From Algoriphagus boseongensis (GTDB lineage: Bacteria; Bacteroidota; Bacteroidia; Cytophagales; Cyclobacteriaceae), in the NCBI RefSeq assembly GCF_004362805.1, contig NZ_SNYF01000011.1, positions 61,491-125,490 on the forward strand: a stretch of DNA of 64,000 nucleotides. Reading direction: 5' to 3'. How positions within the stretch are numbered: the first letter of the stretch is position 1; each line of letters opens with the position of its first letter. Positions 20,200 to 29,239 of this stretch are shown one piece after another. The notes beneath the pieces are model-generated. The model had not been told where the DNA came from and made no database searches. It was given only the letters and a program-made list of their open reading frames with translations. The position numbers and the translations under genes were made by a program.

Positions 20200-21471
20200 A
20201 TGAGCGAAAGTGCCATTCCTGCCCTGAGTACCTGGGTGGAAGTTCCAAAGAATTCCGATTTCACTATTTACAATCTTCCTTTCGGAGTTTTTAAAAATAA
20301 AAAGCTGAGTCCACGTATTGGAATTGCCATCGGAGACAAGATTGTGGATTTGAGTGTGCTGGATCAAGAAGGCTTCTTTTCTTCTTTTTTCTTGCCTGAA
20401 GGTATATTCCTGAAGGATTCACTCAATGAGTTGATTGAATTGGGGAAAACCCAAACCAAGAAAATTAGGGAACGAGTTCAGCAATTGCTTTTGGCGGAGA
20501 ATGAAGAGTTGAGAGATCATTCTGCCCGGGGTAAAGTCATGGTTAATAGAAAAGAAGCCGAAATGCTTCTCCCTGTCAAGATTGGAGACTACACGGATTT
20601 TTACAGCAGTATTGAGCATGCCACCAATGTGGGGAAAATGTTCAGAGATCCAGAGAATGCTTTATTGCCAAACTGGAAGCATTTGCCTGTGGGATATCAT
20701 GGAAGAGCTTCCTCTATTGTAGTATCTGGAACTCCGATCCATAGACCGAAAGGTCAATTCAAAGATCCGGATATGGAAAAGCCTGCCTTTGGACCTAGCC
20801 GAAGATTGGACTTTGAATTGGAATTAGCCTTTATCACCGGAAAATCAACCAAACTTGGAGATTCAGTGAGCACTTCTGAGGCTGAGGATTATATTTTCGG
20901 TTTTGTGCTCTTCAATGATTGGTCTGCAAGAGATATTCAAGCTTGGGAATATGTTCCCTTGGGTCCGTTTCTAGGGAAAAATTTCGGTTCCACCATCTCT
21001 CCTTGGGTAGTAACTTTGGAAGCCATAGAGCCATTCCGAGTTCAGGGGCCTAGCCAAGACCCAGAGGTTTTGGATTACCTCAAATGTGAAAACCCGCATA
21101 GTTTTGATATTCAATTGGAAGTTGCAATCCAACCTGAAGGAAAGTCAGCAAGTAAAATCTGTACTTCCAATTTTAAATACATGTATTGGAATATTGCCCA
21201 GCAGCTAGCCCATCATACGGTGAATGGATGTAATATCAATGTTGGGGATATGATGGCTTCAGGAACTATCTCCGGCGCAACCGAGGATTCATTTGGTTCC
21301 ATGTTGGAATTGAGTTGGAAAGGAACCAGGCCTGTGAAATTAGCAGATGGAGAGGAACGAAGGTTCATCGAAGATGGAGATACCGTAATTATGAAAGGGT
21401 TCTCTGAAAAAGATGGAATCCGAGTCGGGTTCGGAGAAGTCAGCGGTCAGATTTTACCTGCAAAAAATTAA
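20200..21471 (+). CDS. fahA: Fumarylacetoacetase
   Basis: Hydrolyses fumarylacetoacetate to fumarate and acetoacetate, the last step of tyrosine degradation. Read from ATG 20200 (a TTG two codons upstream is open) it has 423 residues, matching the eukaryotic-type enzyme. An N-terminal SH3-like domain (about 1-120) precedes the catalytic domain. Asp133 and His140 in DFYSSIEHATNVG correspond to mouse Asp126/His133, and PNWKHLPVGYHGRASSIVVSG follows. The acidic metal ligands are in RRLDFELELAF and LFNDWSARDIQAWEY. No other tyrosine-catabolic gene is in the window. A terminator follows three bases after the stop. Confidence 0.96.
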   Translation: MSESAIPALSTWVEVPKNSDFTIYNLPFGVFKNKKLSPRIGIAIGDKIVDLSVLDQEGFFSSFFLPEGIFLKDSLNELIELGKTQTKKIRERVQQLLLAENEELRDHSARGKVMVNRKEAEMLLPVKIGDYTDFYSSIEHATNVGKMFRDPENALLPNWKHLPVGYHGRASSIVVSGTPIHRPKGQFKDPDMEKPAFGPSRRLDFELELAFITGKSTKLGDSVSTSEAEDYIFGFVLFNDWSARDIQAWEYVPLGPFLGKNFGSTISPWVVTLEAIEPFRVQGPSQDPEVLDYLKCENPHSFDIQLEVAIQPEGKSASKICTSNFKYMYWNIAQQLAHHTVNGCNINVGDMMASGTISGATEDSFGSMLELSWKGTRPVKLADGEERRFIEDGDTVIMKGFSEKDGIRVGFGEVSGQILPAKN

Positions 21472-21473
21472 CA

Positions 21474-21501
21474 AAAGAGGCTCCATCAAGGGAGCCTCTT
21501 T
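21474..21501. terminator. Bidirectional terminator between fahA and GDPD gene
   Basis: AAAGAGGCTCC / GGAGCCTCTTT, 11-bp perfect stem with a six-base loop and a plus-strand T run. It separates two convergent genes; the minus strand has only a short T run. Confidence 0.88.
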
Positions 21502-22284
21502 TTATTTTCTCTCGGAAAGAATTTTAAAGAGTAATTCTGGTTCGTCGGTGGTAATAAAGTCAACCCCAAGATCCAATAACCAATTCATGTCTTCTGCTGA
21601 GTTTACAGTCCAGGAGTTTGTGGTGAGCCCCAAAGCTTGAGCTTCTTTGATCCATTCTGGTTTTTGTCTAAGGAGCCTGATATTGTAGTCAAAACCAAAG
21701 AAGCCATCTTCTTTGAGTTGGGCTGGAGATTTGTCCCCATTTAGGTAGGCAACATTTGCTTTCGGATCGGTGGCAATGGCTTTTTTTCCTCCCTCATAAC
21801 TAAATGTGATGTAATCCACCCATTTCTGAGCTTTCATCTTTTTTACAGTTTTTACAGCCATTTCTCCAACCTTCTCACTTCTCTCGACACTGATTTGAGA
21901 AGGTTTAAATTCTAAAATCAACTTTGTTCCTTTTTGCTTCTTTCCTTCCTTGAGGTATTCCTCCAAGGTTGGGATTTTTTCTCCGTTTGGGAGTTTTTGA
22001 CTCAAAAGCTGCTGATAAGTGGTATGCTCAATCTCCATTCCCATAAACTCCCCATCGTGATTCACTACCAAAACATCATCGGAAGTCATCCAAACATCAA
22101 ATTCAGAACCTTCACAGCCCAGAGCAATTGCCTGATTTAGGGAGGCAAGTGAGTTTTGAGGAAAACCTTTGGCTTTCCAAGCTCCCCGGTGAGCAATGAT
22201 TTTGTTTTTATGAAAGGACTTTTGGCCAAAGCTTGGGGTCATGGCTAGAATAAGAAGGATAATGGAAAGAAAATTACGAATCAT
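21502..22284 (-). CDS. Glycerophosphodiester phosphodiesterase family protein, exported
   Basis: A 260-residue GDPD with signal peptide (1-20). The family signature is present: His32-Arg33 in IIAHRGAW, the PQNSLASLNQAI stretch, metal ligands Glu61/Asp63 in GSEFDVWMTSDD and His76 in VVNHDGEF. The C-terminus has the usual LGLTTNSWTVNSAEDMNWLLDLGVDFITTDEP. It hydrolyses glycerophosphodiesters to glycerol-3-phosphate and an alcohol, in the periplasm. It stands alone, tail-to-tail with fahA. Substrate range is unknown. Confidence 0.93.
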   Translation of the reverse strand: MIRNFLSIILLILAMTPSFGQKSFHKNKIIAHRGAWKAKGFPQNSLASLNQAIALGCEGSEFDVWMTSDDVLVVNHDGEFMGMEIEHTTYQQLLSQKLPNGEKIPTLEEYLKEGKKQKGTKLILEFKPSQISVERSEKVGEMAVKTVKKMKAQKWVDYITFSYEGGKKAIATDPKANVAYLNGDKSPAQLKEDGFFGFDYNIRLLRQKPEWIKEAQALGLTTNSWTVNSAEDMNWLLDLGVDFITTDEPELLFKILSERK

Positions 22285-22381
22285 AGCAAAAGAAGTCAGG
22301 GGTTATTATGGCTTGTCTAAAGTATCAATTCCGTTTCAGAATTTATTTTCAAACCTAGAGTTTCACAAAATCTTAACACAA

Positions 22382-22414
22382 AAAAGCCGCTTGGAAGTAA
22401 TTCAAGCGGCTTTT
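22382..22414 (-). terminator. Terminator of the FKBP gene
   Basis: AAAAGCCGCTTG / CAAGCGGCTTTT, 12-bp perfect stem with a nine-base loop; TTTTTG follows on the minus strand. It closes the YfhO-like / methyltransferase / FKBP unit. Confidence 0.9.
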
Positions 22415-22419
22415 GCTAT

Positions 22420-22944
22420 TTAGTCATGTGCTCCGTGTTCTCCATGGACATGTCCATGTTTGAGTTCTTCTTTCGTGGCTTCCCTGACTTCAATAATTTT
22501 TCCTTCAAAATGAAGATTAAATCCAACCAAAGGGTGATTGAAGTCTAAGATGAGTTGCTCACCTAGATTTTTCACCACCTTGGCTTGCATGCTGTAGCCA
22601 TTTTCGTCCATTAGTGGAAGGAAGTTTCCTTCTTCCAGCATCTCAGGAGAAAAACCCCGATCTCCAGAAAATTGATCTTTTGGCAAGGTGATTATCAGTT
22701 CATCATCCTGCTCTCCATAGGCTTCCTCGACAGAAAGGGTAAAGCTGAAATCTTCGCTGTCTTCCCTTCCTTCTAGGAGTTCTTCGAATTTTTCTGGAAG
22801 GCCACTTTGTCCAAAAAGAAAGTAAAAAGGATCTTCCTCATCCCGGATTTCTACGCTGAATGGGGTGGATTCAATTTCATCTTCCAATTTGCTGACTTTG
22901 AGTTCGTAGGTCAGGCCTACCACTGCATTTGCCTGAATTTTCAT
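22420..22944 (-). CDS. SlyD-like FKBP-type peptidyl-prolyl isomerase
   Basis: A 174-residue cytosolic prolyl isomerase/chaperone. The order FKBP strand (about 7-30, VVGLTYELKV), then PFYFLFGQSGLPEKFEELLEG, then an IF-type insert with SVEEAYGEQDDELIITLPK, is that of SlyD. The C-terminus is histidine-rich (HGHVHGEHGAHD), a probable nickel- or zinc-binding tail as in SlyD. It catalyses cis-trans isomerisation of prolyl bonds and holds unfolded proteins. It lies 11 bases behind a methyltransferase gene. The name slyD is likely but not certain, so no symbol is given. Confidence 0.9.
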   Translation of the reverse strand: MKIQANAVVGLTYELKVSKLEDEIESTPFSVEIRDEEDPFYFLFGQSGLPEKFEELLEGREDSEDFSFTLSVEEAYGEQDDELIITLPKDQFSGDRGFSPEMLEEGNFLPLMDENGYSMQAKVVKNLGEQLILDFNHPLVGFNLHFEGKIIEVREATKEELKHGHVHGEHGAHD

Positions 22945-22955
22945 AACTGATAAGT

Positions 22956-23678
22956 TTATTTAGTAAGGCCGTATTTCAGGCGAATGCGAATTCTTTCTTT
23001 AAGTACTGCCCATTTATTTTTAGGCGTGGAGGTTCTCAGAGGTTTTGCGGCTCTAAAAACAAAATATTGGTAATCCTTTTCCTCGAAGAACAAGTCATAG
23101 GTTTCCATTTTCTCAAGGAAAAAATTATTGGCAGTAATATTCTTGATCAAATCACCAGAATCCAAGGGCTGGTCAATGACCTGAAGTTTGGCAGGTTCAT
23201 TTTCAATCATCCATTGTAAATACCTCGGTGCGGGGATATGGATGAAAATTACAGAATCCTGGTGGGCATGTTTTTGGATGTTTTGGAAAAGTCTGAAGTG
23301 TTGATCCACCGGGATATGTTCCAATACATCAGGAAATACAAAGAAGTCAAACTTCAAGTCTTTCTTGTCGAAGTCCGACATGTCCGAAACTTCAAAGCTT
23401 AGGTTTTTCTGATCTTTCCAAAGCAGCTTTGCCTTTTCTATGCTTTCTGGAGAAATATCCACAGCCAAAACCTGTCCTTTTGGGACCTGAGTTGCAAGTA
23501 AGTGAGATACGGTTCCAATGCCACAACCTACTTCTAGGATTTTGTGATCAGGCTTTAATCCAGCCAATTTCACCTTGTCCAAAATGCTCAAATGCCTGGA
23601 ATTGATGCCGGTTTTTTGCTGCTTTTCAGCAAACTGATCATAAAAGCTGACGACCTTATCTTTTTCTTCAGACTGCAT
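22956..23678 (-). CDS. Class I SAM-dependent methyltransferase
   Basis: A 240-residue Rossmann-fold methyltransferase. The SAM site is HKILEVGCGIGTVSHLLA (about 39-56) and the acidic second strand is VLAVDISPESIEKAK. Motif DFFVFPDVLEHIPVDQHF (about 108-125) and the IHIPAPRYLQWMIE segment resemble the UbiE/Ubi-G-like or methyltransf_11/23 groups that act on small molecules or lipids. Its start overlaps the end of the YfhO-like gene by 11 bases, so the two are coupled. This suggests a role linked to a membrane glycan or lipid carrier, but substrate is unknown. Confidence 0.85.
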   Translation of the reverse strand: MQSEEKDKVVSFYDQFAEKQQKTGINSRHLSILDKVKLAGLKPDHKILEVGCGIGTVSHLLATQVPKGQVLAVDISPESIEKAKLLWKDQKNLSFEVSDMSDFDKKDLKFDFFVFPDVLEHIPVDQHFRLFQNIQKHAHQDSVIFIHIPAPRYLQWMIENEPAKLQVIDQPLDSGDLIKNITANNFFLEKMETYDLFFEEKDYQYFVFRAAKPLRTSTPKNKWAVLKERIRIRLKYGLTK

Positions 23679-26079
23679 TTTTTTCTCGGTAGGTAAGGAA
23701 AATTCCGGCGATCAAACCTACTGCGATAAGATATTGGAATATCACCATCGGAGTTTTGGTGGAATAATAACTGGACGGAGCAAAGGTAAAGACAATTTCG
23801 TGGCTTCCTTCAGGAACTTCCAATCCTCTAAGCAGGTAATTCACTCGCAGGATGGGCGATTCTTTTCCGTCGATGGTCGCAGTCCAGCCTTCAGGATAAT
23901 AGATTTCTGAGAAAACAGCCAATCCGCCTTTGCTCATTTCCGCTTTGTAAGTCAATTGATTCGGGGCAGTTGAAGCCAAGGAGATTTGTCCGGCACCTGC
24001 AGTTTTCTGACCGAATTCTTCAGTATTTATCGTTGCTTGAGTCTTGGTGTTTATCTCGCCTAGACGATCCATTTCCTCTTGATTGGTGGTAACAGAAACC
24101 AGTTCAGAAGGAATCCATGCCGCACCATTGGCCAAAGGATTTTCAAAAACTGAATTGGCATCCGATCCTGCGATAAGGTATTTGGCGTTGAGCATGTTGA
24201 TAACTCCAATCCCTTCCCAGTCAAAAGTTCCCTCCTGAGCTTTTTGAATAAATTCTTGCAACTCGAATTGAAGTTGGTTGTCTACCAAATCCTGGTAGCG
24301 GCGAAGTTTTGCACCATGGTAGCCTCCAAGACTCTGGAATCTGTAGCTCGTTCGGGCACCTTGGGTTAATCCTTCAGTGAGAGGCAAAACTCGGAAATAT
24401 CCTTGGTCTGCTTCGATAACTTTATCTGCTGCTGTTTCTGCAAAAAACTGTCTGGAAGGATTTCCTTGGAAAGATTCTTGGTTTAAGTAGCGACGATTGA
24501 TGGTCCAAACATCCAAAGTGACCAGTGCAATTAATCCCAAGCCAAGGATTAGGTCGGAGATTTTTCCTTTGATTTGGAAATAGATCAAACCAAGCGCAAC
24601 AGCGATGAAGGCAAAGCTTTTCCAAGCTGAAGCAGAAAGCATGGCTTTTCTATCAGCCTTTAGAGCTGAAACCAACCAATCTGGAAAATTGGCGTCTGCA
24701 GCTCCTTCAAATCTGAAAAATGCCCCAGATGCCACTGCTAAAATCAAAGTCAATCCTGCCACAATTCCAACAGAAATCAGCAAAGGTCTTAATTCTCCTT
24801 TTTCTGAAATTCGCTCCAAAGCGATCATTCCCAAAACAGGAATAGCGAATAGCGTCATTCCTAAGGCCATGGAAACAGCCCTAAACTTATTGTACCCCGG
24901 TAGATAATCGAAAAGGAGGTAGTTGAACCAACCCAGATTTTTGCCCCAACTCAGCATCAGCGAAAGGATAATGACCGTCCCGAAAGTGATCAGGGATTCT
25001 TTTGGAGCTACCCAGAAACCCAGGATTGCCAGAAAAACCAAAATCACACTTCCGTAAATCGGACCACCGGTGAATGGCTGATCACCCCAATAGGTTGGAG
25101 CGGATTGAATAAAACCATTGATTTGACTAGGGTCAAGACCTTGAGATCGGAGTGCTTTTTCAGATTCTGAATCTTTGGGAAGTGGAGTATTACTTCCACC
25201 TCCATAAAAATCAGGAATAATGAGGGTCAGGGTTTCAAGAACTCCATTGGACCAGCCAAAAGCATATTCCGAGTCCAGTCCTGCCTTAGCAGTTTCCAAA
25301 GTTGCCTTTCCTCGAGTAGAGTAGGGGCTATACTCAAAAGCCGTCGCCAATCGACCTAAATTACCTCCAACTGCTAAAATTGCTCCAAGGACCAAGAAGC
25401 CCAGTGACTTGGATAAATTTCCAAATCCTTCCTTTTTCCAGTCAAAAATGAGACGAACCAAGACATAGATGACGGAAATAATTAGCGTGTAGTAGGTGAT
25501 TTGAAGGTGGTTGAATTTCAGCTGAAGCAAAAGCCCTAGAGCTAAAAGTGCTGCTCCCAAAATCCTTTTTCTCTCAAAGGCCAAATGAATCCCGGCAATA
25601 ATAAAAGGAATAAGACAAACTGCCCAGATTTTAGCGTTATGTCCGGCTTCAAGAGAAAGTAAATTGTAGGTATTGAAAGAAAAGGCGATAGCTCCAGCTA
25701 CTGAATAAATTGGCCGAACCCCGTAGCTCAGAAGTAAAATATACATCCCCAGCATTCCAAAAAACAGCCCGTTGATCGGATGGGGAAGTCCCAAAGTCAA
25801 AATCGAAATCAAAAGATTGGTGATGTCTCCCGGAAACTCCAAGCTGATGAAATAGGTAGGCATTCCTCCAAACATGGAGTTGGTCCAAAGGAGTTGCTCT
25901 CCGGTTTCGGCTCTGTAGTCCAAAACAGCCTTTGCAGATCCTTCCCATTGTAAAATATCTCCCTGAAAAATGATCTTCCCATCGAAAACCATGGGTGAAA
26001 AATAAAGCACCACAATCAGGTAAAACAGCAGGATTCCCAAGAGATGCGGTAAAAGATCTTTCTGAAAATTAAGCTTCAT
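23668..26079 (-). CDS. YfhO-like multi-spanning membrane protein
   Basis: An 803-residue integral membrane protein from ATG 26079 (a TTG two codons upstream is open). About twelve hydrophobic helices occur: one at 10-28, several between 90 and 460, and one at the C-terminus (about 775-795). The first loop has KIIFQGDILQWEG and the lumenal part ends in a beta-sandwich-like domain with AVFSEIYYPEGWTATIDGK, which are YfhO/DUF-type glycosyltransferase-C-fold hallmarks as I recall them. YfhO proteins are linked to lipid-carrier sugar transfer in Gram-positives; the role in Bacteroidota is unproven. It is the first gene of a unit with a methyltransferase and an FKBP. Confidence 0.85.
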   Translation of the reverse strand: MKLNFQKDLLPHLLGILLFYLIVVLYFSPMVFDGKIIFQGDILQWEGSAKAVLDYRAETGEQLLWTNSMFGGMPTYFISLEFPGDITNLLISILTLGLPHPINGLFFGMLGMYILLLSYGVRPIYSVAGAIAFSFNTYNLLSLEAGHNAKIWAVCLIPFIIAGIHLAFERKRILGAALLALGLLLQLKFNHLQITYYTLIISVIYVLVRLIFDWKKEGFGNLSKSLGFLVLGAILAVGGNLGRLATAFEYSPYSTRGKATLETAKAGLDSEYAFGWSNGVLETLTLIIPDFYGGGSNTPLPKDSESEKALRSQGLDPSQINGFIQSAPTYWGDQPFTGGPIYGSVILVFLAILGFWVAPKESLITFGTVIILSLMLSWGKNLGWFNYLLFDYLPGYNKFRAVSMALGMTLFAIPVLGMIALERISEKGELRPLLISVGIVAGLTLILAVASGAFFRFEGAADANFPDWLVSALKADRKAMLSASAWKSFAFIAVALGLIYFQIKGKISDLILGLGLIALVTLDVWTINRRYLNQESFQGNPSRQFFAETAADKVIEADQGYFRVLPLTEGLTQGARTSYRFQSLGGYHGAKLRRYQDLVDNQLQFELQEFIQKAQEGTFDWEGIGVINMLNAKYLIAGSDANSVFENPLANGAAWIPSELVSVTTNQEEMDRLGEINTKTQATINTEEFGQKTAGAGQISLASTAPNQLTYKAEMSKGGLAVFSEIYYPEGWTATIDGKESPILRVNYLLRGLEVPEGSHEIVFTFAPSSYYSTKTPMVIFQYLIAVGLIAGIFLTYREKNAV

Positions 26080-26314
26080 GAACAAAGGGTTTCAAAATTT
26101 TAGCTCGCAAATTAGGGAATTCAGAGGAAAGAATGAGGGGAAATCATTTTGGACTATACTCACTGATTGCCCAGATCAACATGGTTTATTGCTAGACAAC
26201 CTTTTTTCAAATCATTGAATGCGCTTTTAAGGAATAAATTCTGTTTTGATGGTTTTTTTAGTCAAATCAGGCAATACCAAACACAGACACCTAAAATCCC
26301 GGAATAAAAATTCC

Positions 26315-26340
26315 ATCTGTGAAAATCTGTGGGATCTGTG
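26315..26340. repeat. Three-unit ATCTGTG short repeat
   Basis: ATCTGTG begins at 26315, 26325 and 26334, a spacing of 10 and 9 bases, with G/A-rich linkers. I recall similar ATCTGTG-type strings in other Bacteroidota intergenic regions, but cannot confirm this here. Confidence 0.5.
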
Positions 26341-26375
26341 AGCCAAAAAAACCGGAAGGAAATGCCCAAAATCAT

Positions 26376-26383
26376 TACTTTTG
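26376..26383 (+). promoter_or_regulatory. Candidate -7 element of ffh
   Basis: TACTTTTG (TAnnTTTG) 22 bases upstream of the ffh ATG; expected transcript start near 26390. A -33 element is not clear. Confidence 0.45.
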
Positions 26384-26405
26384 CACCAAATAGCCGAAAA
26401 TTCGC

Positions 26406-27746
26406 ATGTTTGATAATTTAAGTTTGAAGCTTGACCGGGCCTTTAAAACCCTGAAAGGAACCGGGAAAATCACTGAAATCAACGTAGCATCCACTGTAAA
26501 GGAGATTCGTAGAGCCTTGATCGATGCCGACGTTAACTATAAAGTAGCCAAAGAAGTCACCGACAAGATCAAAGAGGAGGCCATGGGCCGGGACGTTTTG
26601 ATCTCTGTATCTCCGGGGCAACTTTTGGTAAAAATTACCCAAGAAGAGCTTACCAAATTAATGGGTGGCTCCAAAGTGGATATCAAACTGGCAGGTGATC
26701 CAGCAGTGATCTTGATTTCAGGTTTGCAAGGTTCTGGTAAAACCACTTTTACCGGAAAATTGGGGGCTTTTTTGAAAAAGAACGGACGTCAGGTTCTCTT
26801 AGTGGCCTGCGATATTTACCGACCGGCTGCGATTGATCAGCTGAAAGTATTGGGAGAGCAAATTGGGGTTGAAGTTTACGCAGAACCTGAAAATAAAAAT
26901 GCCCTTCAGATCGCTAACAATGCGATTGCCCATGCGAAAAAGACGGGTAAGAAAACCGTAATCGTCGATACCGCGGGTCGTTTGGCAGTCGATGAGCAAA
27001 TGATGCAGGAAATTGAGCAATTGAAAAAGGCGCTCAATCCTTCCGAAACCTTGTTTGTTGTAGACTCGATGACTGGTCAGGATGCGGTGAATACTGCAAA
27101 GACCTTTGACGAAAGATTGAATTTCGATGGGGTGGTACTGACCAAATTGGATGGTGATACCCGAGGTGGTGCTGCGATTTCCATTCGACACGTGGTGAAT
27201 AAGCCAATCAAGTTTATTTCCACTGGTGAGAAAATGGAAAATCTGGATGTGTTCCATCCGGATCGTATGGCTCAGCGAATCCTGGGAATGGGTGACGTGA
27301 TTTCCTTGGTCGAACGGGCCCAGCAGGCTTTTGACGAGGATGAAGCCAAGCGAATCAATGCCAAAATCCGCCAAAACAATTTCAATTTTGATGACTTCCT
27401 TTCTCAGCTAGAGCAGGTGAAGAAAATGGGAAATATCAAGGATTTGATGGGGATGATCCCGGGCATGGGTAAAGCGATGAAAGGCTTAGATATAGATGAT
27501 GATTCTTTTAAACCTATCGAAGCGATCATTCGAAGCATGACTCCAACAGAACGCCAGAATCCTGACGTAATCAACGGAAGCAGAAGAAAGCGTATCGCTG
27601 ATGGTTCGGGTAGAACAATTACCGAGGTTAACAATTTGATGAAGCAGTTTGACGATATGCGCAAACTAATGAAGCAAATGAACAAAATGGGCGGTGCCAA
27701 ACAGGCGCTAGGCAGAATGATGCCTCCAGGAATGGGAAAAAGATAA
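26406..27746 (+). CDS. ffh: Signal recognition particle protein Ffh
   Basis: The SRP GTPase that binds signal sequences and the SRP RNA and docks with FtsY. The 446 residues show the N domain (1-90), the G domain (about 95-295) with P-loop GLQGSGKTTFTGKL, DTAGRLAVDEQMM and TKLDGDTRGGAA, and the methionine-rich M domain (about 325-446) with GMIPGMGKAMKG, SRRKRIADGSG (RNA-binding) and MKQMNKMGG. Length and motifs are standard. Monocistronic, with a strong terminator. The cognate SRP RNA gene lies about 11 kb upstream. Confidence 0.98.
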   Translation: MFDNLSLKLDRAFKTLKGTGKITEINVASTVKEIRRALIDADVNYKVAKEVTDKIKEEAMGRDVLISVSPGQLLVKITQEELTKLMGGSKVDIKLAGDPAVILISGLQGSGKTTFTGKLGAFLKKNGRQVLLVACDIYRPAAIDQLKVLGEQIGVEVYAEPENKNALQIANNAIAHAKKTGKKTVIVDTAGRLAVDEQMMQEIEQLKKALNPSETLFVVDSMTGQDAVNTAKTFDERLNFDGVVLTKLDGDTRGGAAISIRHVVNKPIKFISTGEKMENLDVFHPDRMAQRILGMGDVISLVERAQQAFDEDEAKRINAKIRQNNFNFDDFLSQLEQVKKMGNIKDLMGMIPGMGKAMKGLDIDDDSFKPIEAIIRSMTPTERQNPDVINGSRRKRIADGSGRTITEVNNLMKQFDDMRKLMKQMNKMGGAKQALGRMMPPGMGKR

Positions 27747-27799
27747 GGATTTCGGATTTTTGAAATCGGATTTACGAATCTAAATTCAAGGAATTATAG

Positions 27800-27830
27800 A
27801 CCCAGTCAGAAATGATTGGGTTATTTTTTT
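27800..27830 (+). terminator. Terminator of ffh
   Basis: ACCCAGTCA / TGATTGGGT (one G-T pair) with a GAAA loop, followed by TATTTTTTT. Confidence 0.88.
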
Positions 27831-27924
27831 GCTTTTTGACTTTCAGAAAAAAAATAGGGTATTGACTCCCGTAGTCTAATATTAAACCTATTTCCTAACT
27901 TCCAGACTCCCATACATCCTAACT

Positions 27925-28401
27925 TCAGTAAAGCGTTTTATCCCCCTTTTTCTTCCAGGTTTCAAAGTTTTTCAGACTTTCCTCTCGCAAGAGTGAGACC
28001 ATTGGGATTTTTCTTTGCTCCGGCTTTATCTCAATTTCATGATAGATAAAATCATCGTCAAATCCTGCATTTGCTGCGTCTTCTTTGGTACAGGCATAGA
28101 ATACTTTAGCAGGTCTTGCCCAGAAAATAGCCCCCAAACACATTGGGCAAGGTTCGCAGGAGGTGTAGACTTCGCAGCCTTCCAGCTGAAAATGATTCAG
28201 ATTTTTGCATGCATCTCGGATTGCCACCACTTCCGCATGAGCAGTTGGGTCGTTGGTTTTCAGGACCATGTTAGATCCTTTGCCGATAATTTTTCCCTCC
28301 TTCACGATCACACAGCCAAAAGGCCCACCATTTCCTGACAACATGCCTTCTTTTGCCAAATGAATGGCCTCACGCATAAAAAGTCTTTGAGTTTGGTCCA
28401 T
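27925..28401 (-). CDS. guaD: Guanine deaminase (cytidine-deaminase fold)
   Basis: A 158-residue zinc deaminase. The zinc ligand His55 and catalytic Glu57 are in DPTAHAEVVAIRDAC, and Cys85/Cys88 in CEPCPMCLGAIFWARP. From memory it follows Bacillus subtilis GuaD closely along its length, including NAGFDDDFIYHEI and the tail ending in KTLY/KKEY. That favours guanine to xanthine conversion in purine salvage over the tRNA adenosine deaminase TadA, which has a different C-terminus. The gene stands alone on the minus strand. No purine catabolic neighbours are present. Confidence 0.88.
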   Translation of the reverse strand: MDQTQRLFMREAIHLAKEGMLSGNGGPFGCVIVKEGKIIGKGSNMVLKTNDPTAHAEVVAIRDACKNLNHFQLEGCEVYTSCEPCPMCLGAIFWARPAKVFYACTKEDAANAGFDDDFIYHEIEIKPEQRKIPMVSLLREESLKNFETWKKKGDKTLY

Positions 28402-28492
28402 GCCTAAAGATAGTCTTTACAAGGCAGTAGATAGAAAGCAGTTTGAAGATTTTTACCAGATGCGAACTTGGAACCGCCTACTGCCGACTGGA

Positions 28493-29239
28493 TCAATTCA
28501 TCCAGCGACTCAGGAATTCTAGGAATTGGTCTTTGTACATGTCACCCACCGCTATTTGGTGGTTGCCAATATGGATTACATTTTTTGCTACGGAATCAAT
28601 ATGGTCCAATGCCACGATAAAAGATCGGTGAACTCGCATGAATTTATCTGATGGAAGCAATTCCTCCATGTTTTTCATGCTGGTCAAGGAAAGTAATGGG
28701 TTGGGCTTGGACTTCAGGTGGACTTTTACATAATCCTTATAGGCCTCCACATGGGTAATATCCTTAAGCATCACCTTGACGAGTTGGTACTCCACTTTCA
28801 GAAAAATGTATTCGGGAGAGGAAGCACTTTCTCTTGGGGTAGTTAGTATTTCAGAATCTTTTACCCGGTCAAAATATTGGTAAGCTTTAGTTGCTGCGGC
28901 AAGAAAATCCTCGTAGCTGTAGGGCTTAAGTAAATAGTCAAGAGCTTCTACTTTGTACCCTTCAATGGCAAATTGGTGGTAGGCGGTGCAAAAAATAATT
29001 CGTGTTTTTTCTGAATTCTTTTTCCCATCCAAGATTCTGGCCAGCTCCATGCCTGATAGATCTGGCATTTGAATGTCCATAAAAATCAACTGGACTTCAT
29101 TCTGGTTGATAAATCCCAAAGCCTCAATGGCATTGGAAAACTTGCCAATCAGCTCCAAAAATGAGGTTTGTGTGATGAACTTCGAAAGGAGCTCCAGTGC
29201 TAAAGGTTCATCATCTACAGCGATACATTTGATTTTCAT
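28493..29239 (-). CDS. LytTR-family response regulator
   Basis: Read from ATG 29239 (248 residues; the frame is open nine codons further, across the end of the kinase gene). The receiver domain (about 1-120) has AVDDEP near the start and phospho-acceptor Asp55 in IFMDIQMPDLSG. The C-terminal LytTR DNA-binding domain (about 145-245) has YIFLKVEYQLVKVMLKDI, DYVKVHL and the FMRVHRSFIVALDHIDSV signature. LytTR regulators bind direct or inverted repeats in promoters. The start overlaps the sensor kinase stop by four bases (ATGA), so the pair is one unit. The nearest likely target is the divergent TonB receptor. Confidence 0.95.
   Translation of the reverse strand: MKIKCIAVDDEPLALELLSKFITQTSFLELIGKFSNAIEALGFINQNEVQLIFMDIQMPDLSGMELARILDGKKNSEKTRIIFCTAYHQFAIEGYKVEALDYLLKPYSYEDFLAAATKAYQYFDRVKDSEILTTPRESASSPEYIFLKVEYQLVKVMLKDITHVEAYKDYVKVHLKSKPNPLLSLTSMKNMEELLPSDKFMRVHRSFIVALDHIDSVAKNVIHIGNHQIAVGDMYKDQFLEFLSRWMN

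Larger units (their letters stand above)
26080..26405. other. Divergent intergenic region upstream of ffh
   Basis: These 326 bases separate the YfhO-like gene (minus) from ffh (plus). They hold a three-unit ATCTGTG repeat (26315-26340) and a candidate ffh -7 element (26376-26383). No RNA gene or coding ORF was recognised in the rest. Confidence 0.6.

Noticed and set aside
26799..27374. 191-residue minus-strand ORF
   Set aside because: Antisense shadow of the ffh GTPase domain.
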